Part shown: positions 1 to 6,384 of the stretch, one piece after another
Layout of the letters: every line of letters begins with the position of its first letter
Position numbering within the stretch: the stretch's first letter is position 1
DNA from: Calditrichota bacterium
GTDB lineage: Bacteria; Calditrichota; Calditrichia; RBG-13-44-9; J075
NCBI GenBank assembly: GCA_003695285.1
Contig: RFIL01000544.1
Coordinates: 1-6,384 of the forward strand
Direction of reading: 5' to 3'
Length of the DNA: 6,384 nucleotides
Translations under genes and position numbers: made by a program
The notes under the pieces: model-generated
What the model saw: only the letters and a program-made list of their open reading frames with translations
Database searches by the model: none
Told to the model about the DNA's origin: nothing

Positions 1-2
1 AC

Positions 3-1976
3 TTTAATTCTGCACCAATTGACTTCTTTTCTCAGTATTTTGTTTCAAAGAAAATGATCGAGGAAGCTTTTTTTCTTTTTGTTGGGAAGAATTTGTCATT
101 AAAAGATGATGATATCATATTTCAAAACGATACTGAAGTCAATATAGACTGCTTAGAAAACGGAATTTATAGGCCATACTTTGAGCTTCCAAAACATCCG
201 ATTCAAATTAGCTCTACGCTTGAAAATATAATTAAAAGTATACGCTTATCTGATAATCCTTTAACAAATTTCGAATCAGTCCAGCAGGTTCTTACTGATT
301 TATTCTACACTTTTTTGGGATACGAATATGTACTGATTTTCCCATCTTTCCTTAATAGTGGCGACCGCCCAAAGCTTAGCTTATATGTTATATTTTGTTT
401 TGGGGAAAATTCGGCTCTCTTTACAAATGTGCAGAAAGATGACAATTTGTGTTTGCCTCAAGAATATAGTGATCTGATCTTAAATATCACCTCATACTAT
501 TTTCAATATACATCAACAGCCCTAGAACGTGAATACCGAAAGATTTCCCTTAGTTCAGCTTTAGTGGGCATCATGTCTCGCAATGCTTCCCACAACATTG
601 GTAGCCATGTGTTATCCCGTATTGCCACCAAAGGAATCGATGGCTGGACGGAGGGGGTATCCATTGATGAGATTTTACAAACCTACTTTGATGTAAGTAA
701 AAGATTCCAGTTAGGAATTCATTCAAAAATTGCTAAGGATTGGTTTGAAGAAGAAGGTGATAAGTTTGAGAATGTCACAGATGTTATAAGAAACAAATTC
801 GAAAGACGTTTAGAAGCACCTTTCCGCTGGAGTAAAGACGTTCAATTTCTTTCCCGCTACATCCAGCAGCGAATGGATTTTATCGCCCAGATTTCCACCG
901 AATGGCCGGACTGGAGTGAGCCGGCCTATTTGCTGAAAGACTTGCTGCGCTGGTTTTTGCACCAGAAACACCTGCTCAATTATATCGCCGCCTCGGAGAA
1001 TCTGGGTGCTGCCCTGTTTGACGAACAAACGGGTAAACCAAAACCAATTTCCGATGAAGTAGAGGGAGATATTCGCTTTCATGTGTGCATGGTGCCGCCG
1101 GATGAGTGGCAAAAACCGGCAAATCGTTCTGACTTAACAAAAGCCGTGGAGCAGCGCATAATCCAGATAAAAAACGGTTGTTTGCATTCAACTTCGCAGA
1201 ACCAGGAAGAATCAGTAAAATCGGATAGTTCAAAATGCAAGAAGGGAAAAACTGAAAATGATGATCCCTGTGAAGATTGTCATCGCATCTTGCTGGAAAT
1301 GCCGGATGGCAAACCGGTTCAAATGAATGATGAGCGTGATGTGCTGTTGGCCATTCCCGGAGGATTGGTGGGGTATCACGCCTTCTATGTGATTCTGGAA
1401 AACATCATCCGCAACGCTGCGAAACACGGTTTCGTTCGCCATAACAGCGATACCAAGCATTTGGATATCGTAATCGAGATTCTCCATGACCCGGATGAAA
1501 ATATCGGCGTTCAGATAAAACAGACCACTTCGGAGGGAAAGAACCCAAAGCGCCCGGCCTGTTTGTTCCGCATATATGACAATGTCAGCCTGGTGAAAAC
1601 GGAAAAGAATGAGGGTGTGGAGTTGTGGGGCGACCAGGGGATGAACACCAAACTGGGAACTTCCATTATCGATGAAACCGGACAATTGCGCAAAGAGGAC
1701 TGGGGGCTGGCGGAGATGAAGATTGCCGCCGGGTATTTGCAGCGACGAGAGATATTGCATATTGGCGGTGAGGAAGAAGATATCAGAGGTGCGAAACCAA
1801 ATACTTTACCCAATGGAAAGTTGGATGAATTTATGAAGGAACAAGGAGAATTAGACACCGGGGCAAGGGCGATTATCCGGGCGGTGAAGTCTCCCATCGG
1901 CACCCTGGGGTATGAGTTTTTTGTTCCCAGGCCAAGAATGGTGGGGATTGTGTGTGAAAATAAAAATGGAAAATAG
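3..1976 (+). CDS. Histidine-kinase-like protein with C-terminal GHKL (HATPase) domain, probably 5'-partial
   Basis: Probably a soluble ATP-binding sensor or kinase. Residues are numbered from the first ATG at base 54. Residues 1-165 are an AT-rich, unrecognised N-terminal region, probably the sensor. Residues 176-190 carry RNASHNIGSHVL, which resembles the phosphoacceptor helix of histidine kinases, with H180 the better candidate and H185 second. Residues 230-330 look helical. Residues 370-412 form a variable insert with C376, C395, C406, C409 and H410. The ATPase domain starts near 430: the N box is ENIIRNAAKHG (449-459), the G1-like site is YDNVS around D509 (usual DxGxG not kept), and the G2-like site is WGLAEMKIAAGYL from W550. 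No membrane segment is apparent. The frame is open upstream from base 3 to the ATG at 54 and no Shine-Dalgarno precedes that ATG, so the true start is probably outside the window. The stop lies 2 bases before the next gene. Kinase activity is inferred; a non-kinase GHKL ATPase is possible. Confidence 0.85.
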   Translation, partial: FNSAPIDFFSQYFVSKKMIEEAFFLFVGKNLSLKDDDIIFQNDTEVNIDCLENGIYRPYFELPKHPIQISSTLENIIKSIRLSDNPLTNFESVQQVLTDLFYTFLGYEYVLIFPSFLNSGDRPKLSLYVIFCFGENSALFTNVQKDDNLCLPQEYSDLILNITSYYFQYTSTALEREYRKISLSSALVGIMSRNASHNIGSHVLSRIATKGIDGWTEGVSIDEILQTYFDVSKRFQLGIHSKIAKDWFEEEGDKFENVTDVIRNKFERRLEAPFRWSKDVQFLSRYIQQRMDFIAQISTEWPDWSEPAYLLKDLLRWFLHQKHLLNYIAASENLGAALFDEQTGKPKPISDEVEGDIRFHVCMVPPDEWQKPANRSDLTKAVEQRIIQIKNGCLHSTSQNQEESVKSDSSKCKKGKTENDDPCEDCHRILLEMPDGKPVQMNDERDVLLAIPGGLVGYHAFYVILENIIRNAAKHGFVRHNSDTKHLDIVIEILHDPDENIGVQIKQTTSEGKNPKRPACLFRIYDNVSLVKTEKNEGVELWGDQGMNTKLGTSIIDETGQLRKEDWGLAEMKIAAGYLQRREILHIGGEEEDIRGAKPNTLPNGKLDEFMKEQGELDTGARAIIRAVKSPIGTLGYEFFVPRPRMVGIVCENKNGK

Positions 1977-1978
1977 TC

Positions 1979-3634
1979 ATGGGAATTTGCGAAACAATAA
2001 AAGAATCACATGAAAAACTCTTGAGAAGAATCTCTATTTATCCTCTGAAAAACGATGAGGACAGGGATTTTGAATTCTACGTATTTGTTGACGCTGGAAA
2101 TGAAAACAGGCGCCCACTTTTCTTGAAGGCGCTTCGTGTAGCCCTTGGATTTGATGAAAAAGAAACCTCTCAAATCACAAAGCAGTGCCAGGACGAATGG
2201 AACGAGTTGTTTAACAAAAAAGAAAAGCAACCCTCGCCAGAATTTAGTGTTCTTAATTGGGTAAAAATTGCCATAGAACAGTATCCTTATCGACTATTCG
2301 TGGTCATTGATCCAAACCATTGGATTCAGAATCAGCAAAATCCCTTAAATTTAAAATTTTGGTATGAAGGCGAAATATCTGATGAATGCTGGAAACTACA
2401 TACAGATGAGAATGAAAGCTTTTTGACTTTTGCAGAGGATACGAGAAAATGGGTTCGTTCAAAATTTCTTTACAAGCGTATTTGCTGGATTGAGATCGAA
2501 GAGTTCGAGAAAGTTGTTCCATGGATTCAAGGAGCCGAGGATGTAGAGTATTACAGTTTCCCAGATTTACAGGAAACATTTCAGAATATAGAACCAACGG
2601 AAAAAGCTAAAGGTGAATTTTTCAAACTTTGGCTTTATTTGAAATGGATTCAACACGTTTTTATTCGTATCCGTGATATTCAGAAACAAAAAAGACTGTG
2701 TTTGTGGTTTTATCAACTTCATGATATTTCCAGCCAGGAAAAGAGATACCCTCCATATTTTCCTTCAAGTCTTCCCAAACCTTTTCGTACCGTTGAAGGG
2801 GCAAAGTTCATACAAGGTTGTGTTTTAGATTTTGAAGAAATGTCATTCAAAATAATTGAGAATATTGAAAAATACTTCGAAAATGAGCAAAATAATAGCT
2901 TTGTTTTCTGCGTTTTTAGAAGGCACGGTAACGTATGGGAGTTAGAGGACAAAAAAGAAGCATGGGAATTGATTATGGATTTTGATTCCGACCCTGTTCT
3001 TTATGGAGAATATCTCACTGGAACACTATCATACCTAACCCGATTTTTGGATGCCACAAGTGCTTCCGGAGCTTACAGCCTGCAATCAGCAAACTTTGTG
3101 TTTTCAATTGCAGAACAAGCATTATTTCGATTGTTTCTAATTGACGAACGCATACAGGAAAAATATATAAAATTCACCAAGCAGGATGCAGGCTACGTTT
3201 TAGGCCAACGCATTTTCATAAGCTATCTTGATCAGCCGAACATTTATGATCAGAAACGGAAACCTGACAAGGCAATTTATTCATGTATCTCATCGCAAGA
3301 TAAACCTGAGTTGAAAATTTGTAAAAATGGAAATAAAAATTTTGAAGTTCTTTTTAAGGGCGACGCAATTTTTCCTGATTGTCTGATCATTCATCAAGGA
3401 ATCTTGGATAAATGGTATAATGAAAATAAGATTTCAATTCAAAATAAGATTTTAGAATGGAAGGAAAGTATTCCGTTCCTTATTGTGACTTCGGGAAGAG
3501 GAACGCCGTCGAATCTTCCAAGAGGTGTTAAGTTTATTCCATTCAGTAATCTGGAAACTTGCCTTATCGGCTCTAGATTTGAAAAGATAACCGCGATGAA
3601 ACAATTTTTTATTCTTAAAGAAAGGTCTGTTTAA
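1979..3634 (+). CDS. Protein with degenerate C-terminal response-receiver-like domain
   Basis: Likely partner of the upstream kinase-like protein. It has 551 residues. The first 150 residues show strand-like hydrophobic stretches (FEFYVFVDAG near 29, YRLFVVIDPNHW around D111) that could be an alpha/beta fold. Residues 200-370 look mostly helical. From about 380 to the end the order matches a receiver domain: strand RLFLIDER with D389 and E390; strand DCLIIHQGI, where H472 stands in place of the phosphoacceptor Asp; strand FLIVTSGRG with T504 and S505; strand KFIPFS with K518. D389 and H472 are about 83 residues apart, longer than in a typical receiver, so there is an insertion. No DNA-binding output domain is seen. 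The ATG at 1979 lies 2 bases after the previous stop with a weak TGGAAA upstream, and the in-frame stop at 1961 rules out a longer version. The receiver assignment is my reading of the motif order; the rest is unrecognised. Confidence 0.85.
   Translation: MGICETIKESHEKLLRRISIYPLKNDEDRDFEFYVFVDAGNENRRPLFLKALRVALGFDEKETSQITKQCQDEWNELFNKKEKQPSPEFSVLNWVKIAIEQYPYRLFVVIDPNHWIQNQQNPLNLKFWYEGEISDECWKLHTDENESFLTFAEDTRKWVRSKFLYKRICWIEIEEFEKVVPWIQGAEDVEYYSFPDLQETFQNIEPTEKAKGEFFKLWLYLKWIQHVFIRIRDIQKQKRLCLWFYQLHDISSQEKRYPPYFPSSLPKPFRTVEGAKFIQGCVLDFEEMSFKIIENIEKYFENEQNNSFVFCVFRRHGNVWELEDKKEAWELIMDFDSDPVLYGEYLTGTLSYLTRFLDATSASGAYSLQSANFVFSIAEQALFRLFLIDERIQEKYIKFTKQDAGYVLGQRIFISYLDQPNIYDQKRKPDKAIYSCISSQDKPELKICKNGNKNFEVLFKGDAIFPDCLIIHQGILDKWYNENKISIQNKILEWKESIPFLIVTSGRGTPSNLPRGVKFIPFSNLETCLIGSRFEKITAMKQFFILKERSV
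3617..3625 (+). promoter_or_regulatory. Probable Shine-Dalgarno of the 152-residue gene
   Basis: The purine-rich run AAAGAAAGG sits inside the last codons of the preceding gene and ends 12 bases before the ATG at 3638. It is the most ribosome-binding-site-like run near any start in this window, though its spacing is a little long. It supports the chosen start and suggests that the small gene is translated partly on its own signal as well as by coupling. Confidence 0.4.
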
Positions 3635-3637
3635 GCT

Positions 3638-4096
3638 ATGCTTATTCTTATATTTGGCCTATCCGATTATCTACCTTCTGGCTGTCAAAAAAGTGGAGAT
3701 AGCATTGGGCTTGGGCAACATACATTGTATTATTTCGTTCTGGATAACCTAATAAACATAACTATCAATGTAAATCCAAATGAACGTAGAGTTGAGATAA
3801 CGAACAATCAAAATGACAATTTTAAGATAGATTGTTGTAAAGGACAAACATGGTGGCTTATTGCACAGCATTGGAATAATGGAGTCACTGTGAAAGTGAA
3901 TGGTCTTGATAAATCTTGCACTGCGAACATAAAAAGGCGGAAATTAGGCATTATTTGCGAGTTTGAGGAAATCAGCCAGAATATTTATGGGACAAAAACC
4001 CGTGGCGCAGAACTGAAAGATTTTTTGAGTAGAATAACTACATTTAACAATATTAAAGATATCGCACAGCTAAATATTAGCAGTTTTACATTATGA
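3638..4096 (+). CDS. Small beta-rich protein of unknown function
   Basis: I do not recognise this 152-residue protein. Its composition suggests a small beta-rich fold: alternating hydrophobic and polar stretches (NITINVNP, RRVEITNN, GVTVKVNGL, KLGIICEFEEI) run through residues 45-115, followed by a short helical tail. It is rich in Asn and has a vicinal Cys pair, C66-C67, of unknown meaning. There is no membrane segment and no convincing signal peptide: the N-terminus is hydrophobic but too short and lacks basic residues. It starts 3 bases after the previous stop, behind a plausible AAAGAAAGG site, and its last four bases overlap the next start. This placement makes it a real, co-translated gene and suggests a small adaptor or recognition subunit. 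That role is inference from position only. One 60-base block here (3781-3840) is about 28% GC. Confidence 0.75.
   Translation: MLILIFGLSDYLPSGCQKSGDSIGLGQHTLYYFVLDNLINITINVNPNERRVEITNNQNDNFKIDCCKGQTWWLIAQHWNNGVTVKVNGLDKSCTANIKRRKLGIICEFEEISQNIYGTKTRGAELKDFLSRITTFNNIKDIAQLNISSFTL
4093..4096 (+). other. ATGA stop-start overlap (translational coupling)
   Basis: The TGA stop of the 152-residue gene and the ATG of the 325-residue gene share four bases. No Shine-Dalgarno is evident in the AT-rich 25 bases upstream, so the downstream gene probably depends on re-initiation by ribosomes finishing the upstream one. Coupling of this kind often keeps two products in fixed proportion. Confidence 0.7.
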
Positions 4097-5070
4097 GTTC
4101 TATTTCATTTCAAGTCATATGGATTTATTCCCCTGACGAACACCTGAGGGAAAGGTATATCTTCGAGGAAAAGAAGCAGTTGTTCGCAGAAGATAATATG
4201 CTCTCAGTTGCAAGGGGTGAAATTGAGTTCTTTGAAAGGTACGGACAAATTTTTATGAAAATAGAAGGTGAACCAGAATTACTTTTAAGCGATAAGACGA
4301 TAATAATTGCCCATAATTACGATTCTATTATAGGAATTCAGGATGTGATAAATCGCGGATTCGAGGTGCTTGATTACAGCTCTTCGGACGGTGCTCCTTA
4401 TGAAGAAATGTTAAATGATTTTGAAGAAGTTTCAGATAAGGAACACCTCATAGACATAGTTAATAAATGGATCAACTTTTATCGTTATGATTTTAAGCTT
4501 GATCCAATCCGAAGAATAAAGCATCGGGCTTTGAATTTGTTCTCTCATATTCTAGTGGATCTACAAACGATAAAAGAATTATGCGAAACCCATGATTTTG
4601 GACAGTTAGTTAAAGTTATTGAAGACATAAGAACAACATGGGAAAAGCCAATTCATGGATGTAACTCTCCTTCAGATCAATTGGCTAAGCTTCAGTATCT
4701 ACTTGTAGGTAACGAAGAGGAAAAAAAGAATACAAATGTCTTATTACTAAGTTTTAGAGGCAAAGGAAGATCGCTTTATCACTGGCTAGAACAACTACCG
4801 AAACATGCAAGCTACTTAACATCATCGGAATGGGAAAACCTGCTTTGTATTACAGGGTTGGCTTCACAAGAAGACAAAACAAAAAAAGGGATAACATTCA
4901 TAAGACGAAAAGATTCCTCTATATTTAACTTATGTGATGAGGTTGGGGACACAATTACAAATGCATCAGACGTTTGCAAGAAGATTAATAATTTACATAA
5001 TAAATTCTCTGCTTGGATAACTCAACTCACAGATGCATTAGACTGTTTGGAACAAACAATAAAATCATAA
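4093..5070 (+). CDS. Uncharacterised 325-residue protein with His-bearing helical segment
   Basis: No family is recognised. Residues 1-115 look alpha/beta: a first strand FQVIWIYSP, then KTIIIAHNYDS near 70 and a strand FEVLDYSS. Residues 120-190 look helical and contain RRIKHRALNLFSHILVDL with H144 and H152. The KHRALN part faintly recalls the HRxxN pattern of the HisKA_2/HWE class of phosphoacceptor helices, but no ATPase domain follows, so at most it could be a phosphotransfer or dimerisation helix. The C-terminal third has a strand VLLLSFRGKGRSL and ends in a helical tail rich in Leu, Ile and Lys. No membrane segment or signal peptide is seen. The start overlaps the preceding stop (ATGA) and the stop is 6 bases before the next gene, placing it firmly in the operon. 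The partner role is inferred from position. Confidence 0.8.
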   Translation: MSSISFQVIWIYSPDEHLRERYIFEEKKQLFAEDNMLSVARGEIEFFERYGQIFMKIEGEPELLLSDKTIIIAHNYDSIIGIQDVINRGFEVLDYSSSDGAPYEEMLNDFEEVSDKEHLIDIVNKWINFYRYDFKLDPIRRIKHRALNLFSHILVDLQTIKELCETHDFGQLVKVIEDIRTTWEKPIHGCNSPSDQLAKLQYLLVGNEEEKKNTNVLLLSFRGKGRSLYHWLEQLPKHASYLTSSEWENLLCITGLASQEDKTKKGITFIRRKDSSIFNLCDEVGDTITNASDVCKKINNLHNKFSAWITQLTDALDCLEQTIKS

Positions 5071-5076
5071 GTCAAA

Positions 5077-6384
5077 ATGAACCAAAACTGGTTGATCATT
5101 AGCTATGAGCCGTTAGCTTCCAGTTTAGAACGTTATTTGCACACCTGCTACAGTAAACCCATTGAGAAGCTTATTCTCCCTCGTCGCTTTTTCGATGAGG
5201 ATATTTATTATGATGTGAGCGACTATAACAATTATTACGAAGCCATCTCTCAAAAGCTTTGCAGTTACCGTTCCTCAGAATTAAGACACCTGGTTGTGCT
5301 GATGACCAAATGGGTGGATGGGATTGGGAACTCAAGTTTATGGAATCCGCTCCACCGCCATGCCGAAGAGCGGAAACGGGTTCATCCCCAGGAAATTTTG
5401 TTGAGTTGGTTAGTGTTGAGCTTCCCGGAGGTTCGCTGGATTTTTTTCAATGGTAGTCCTCAAAAAAATCCTTCCGTTCATGAAAATCCTTTTTATGGGT
5501 TCCATTATTTTTCAAACGATGTGAAACTCAACTCTACTCAACGCTATGCTGGTTATATACCTTTGTTTGACCCCTGTGGGCTCAGGAATCGGCTCAGAAA
5601 GATTCTACAGGAAAAAACAGATGATGAAGGGAATCTAATCTTAAAAGGCTTACCAGTCCGACTGCTGAAGGCGGCAGCCATTGATGAAGAACCCGTGTAT
5701 GCCTACATGAATGCTTATATCGCCTATCGTTTTGGTTACCTCGCCTGGGCCCTGATCGATTGGGAGATGACTGAAAAAGTATTTGGTAATAATGGCTCAG
5801 GGGCTGACCTAGTTTTCGAAGATCTGTACTTAAATTTTCATGATCGCCCCGCCAATTTCCGGGAAGAAGAAAGGTTTAAAGAATGTTTAAAGGGTGATTT
5901 TGAAGATCGAGGAGAGCAACATATCTCCCACTTAAAATTTCGAGACTGCCTTTTGCCGGGTTTGAAAGATGTGAAAGAACGTATATTGGTTACCGTGGGA
6001 CACCGTAAATGGTGCCCGGATAAAGAGCGATGGGTAAAGAATAAGGTTTACCTTGCCACCCTTTTGACCACCCGGGTGAAAACGCTGTATAAACCATTTA
6101 CCGGGATTTTCGACCTGTGGAAAAAGGCCGGGAAATGGAAGCATTTTCGACGGGAGCCCCGATATGCCGACAAGTTCACCTGGCCGCCTACCGGAACGGG
6201 GCCAATGCTGGCCAGCGGCGGGCATAGCGCACCGGGGCAATTGCTGGTTCTGGCGCATCGTCTTCTGGATCGGGCACAGAATATTCTGAAGCAGGCGGAA
6301 ACGGTTCCGGAAGCAATTCATGCCGCCTTGCTGGCGCTGGAAGCCAAAGAGCTGTTGGTGAATAAAACCCCCACCACCGCATTG
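5077..6384 (+). CDS. Large uncharacterised protein, 3'-partial (runs off the right edge)
   Basis: An open frame of 436 codons from the ATG at 5077 has no stop before the window ends. The function is not recognised. The N-terminal 130 residues look alpha/beta, with strands WLIISYE, HLVVLMTKWVDG (71-82) and VRWIFFNG (119-126). Residues 209-237 are an aromatic-rich helical stretch (AYIAYRFGYLAWALIDW), followed by YLNFHDRP with H255, then ERILVTVGH ending at H309. A glycine/proline-rich motif, WPPTGTG (369-375) then HSAPG (383-387), precedes a helical segment ending in TPTTAL at the cut. The invariant look of this last part suggests a conserved domain that continues downstream. From memory, similar C-terminal wording occurs in uncharacterised bacterial proteins, but I cannot name a family. 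The gene begins 6 bases after the previous stop in the same frame, with no clear Shine-Dalgarno, so coupling is likely. GC rises from about 35% near 5900 to over 50% at the end. It may be the effector; that is inference. Confidence 0.85.
   Translation, partial: MNQNWLIISYEPLASSLERYLHTCYSKPIEKLILPRRFFDEDIYYDVSDYNNYYEAISQKLCSYRSSELRHLVVLMTKWVDGIGNSSLWNPLHRHAEERKRVHPQEILLSWLVLSFPEVRWIFFNGSPQKNPSVHENPFYGFHYFSNDVKLNSTQRYAGYIPLFDPCGLRNRLRKILQEKTDDEGNLILKGLPVRLLKAAAIDEEPVYAYMNAYIAYRFGYLAWALIDWEMTEKVFGNNGSGADLVFEDLYLNFHDRPANFREEERFKECLKGDFEDRGEQHISHLKFRDCLLPGLKDVKERILVTVGHRKWCPDKERWVKNKVYLATLLTTRVKTLYKPFTGIFDLWKKAGKWKHFRREPRYADKFTWPPTGTGPMLASGGHSAPGQLLVLAHRLLDRAQNILKQAETVPEAIHAALLALEAKELLVNKTPTTAL

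Noticed and set aside
1269..1283. CEDCH resembles a CxxCH c-type haem attachment motif
   Set aside because: The protein has no visible signal peptide or membrane segment, a charged low-complexity context surrounds the motif, and haem attachment would need an exported protein.
810..1903. Four minus-strand open frames of 85-176 residues opposite the kinase-like gene
   Set aside because: They overlap each other and lie opposite the phosphoacceptor-to-ATPase part of the plus-strand gene, whose motifs are clear; no start signals support them.
3638..3700. Hydrophobic start and LPSGC of the 152-residue protein as a lipoprotein signal
   Set aside because: The hydrophobic run is only about seven residues, has no basic residues before it, and the position three before the Cys is Pro rather than Leu.
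5068..5079. Genes 4 and 5 as one protein joined by stop-codon readthrough, since they share a frame across TAA GTC AAA ATG
   Set aside because: An ATG follows the stop within 6 bases, which is normal operon spacing, and no readthrough context or structure is evident.
5259..5456. Plus-strand 65-residue open frame from a TTG start
   Set aside because: It lies wholly inside the much longer 436-codon frame that starts at 5077 and has no independent start signal.
5932..6321. Minus-strand 129-residue open frame, with a further 64-residue one at 6188-6382
   Set aside because: Both are antisense to the long plus-strand gene; their Pro/Arg-rich composition is typical of the reverse of GC-rich coding DNA.
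1..6384. Identification of the operon as Detocs or a classical two-component regulator
   Set aside because: No nucleosidase-like effector and no DNA-binding output domain can be seen, and the receiver-like domain lacks the acceptor Asp; only a loose analogy is justified.

Overview
The window is one densely packed, single-direction stretch of protein-coding DNA from a bacterium. Five genes lie head to tail on the plus strand, with junctions of +2, +3, -4 (ATGA overlap) and +6 bases, so they read as one co-transcribed, translationally coupled operon. Both ends are cut. The first gene appears to begin before base 1: its frame is open back to base 3 and no Shine-Dalgarno precedes its first ATG. 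The fifth gene is still open at base 6384. No gene-free stretch is longer than 6 bases. I see no tRNA, rRNA, CRISPR array, insertion sequence, promoter or terminator.

Layout: (1) 3-1976, a histidine-kinase-like protein with a DHp-like double-His motif, a variable Cys-containing insert and a C-terminal GHKL-type ATPase domain. (2) 1979-3634, a 551-residue protein whose C-terminus reads as a degenerate response-receiver domain with His where the phosphoacceptor Asp is expected. (3) 3638-4096, a small orphan protein that looks beta-rich. (4) 4093-5070, an orphan protein with a helical His-containing segment that faintly recalls a phosphoacceptor helix. (5) 5077 to the right edge, at least 436 residues of a larger unidentified protein with alpha/beta-looking strands near its N-terminus and a WPPTGTG...HSAPG motif near the cut end.

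Working model (inference): genes 1 and 2 form an atypical, cytosolic, two-component-like sensing pair, and genes 3 to 5 are dedicated partners or effectors. No DNA-binding output domain and no membrane segment is evident, so this does not look like an ordinary transcriptional two-component system. The arrangement fits accessory signalling or conflict cassettes, for which Detocs is a described example of a phosphorelay-based phage-defence system. The proteins are not recognisably Detocs, and nothing in the sequence proves defence.

Organism: it cannot be named from this window. Base composition is patchy. Much of the DNA is about 27-38% GC, while the kinase core and the 3' end of gene 5 reach about 53-73% in single 60-base blocks counted by eye. 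This suggests a horizontally moved or recombined locus. Weak Shine-Dalgarno signals and AT-rich genes would suit a Bacteroidota/FCB-like or other environmental Gram-negative lineage, but that is a low-confidence guess.
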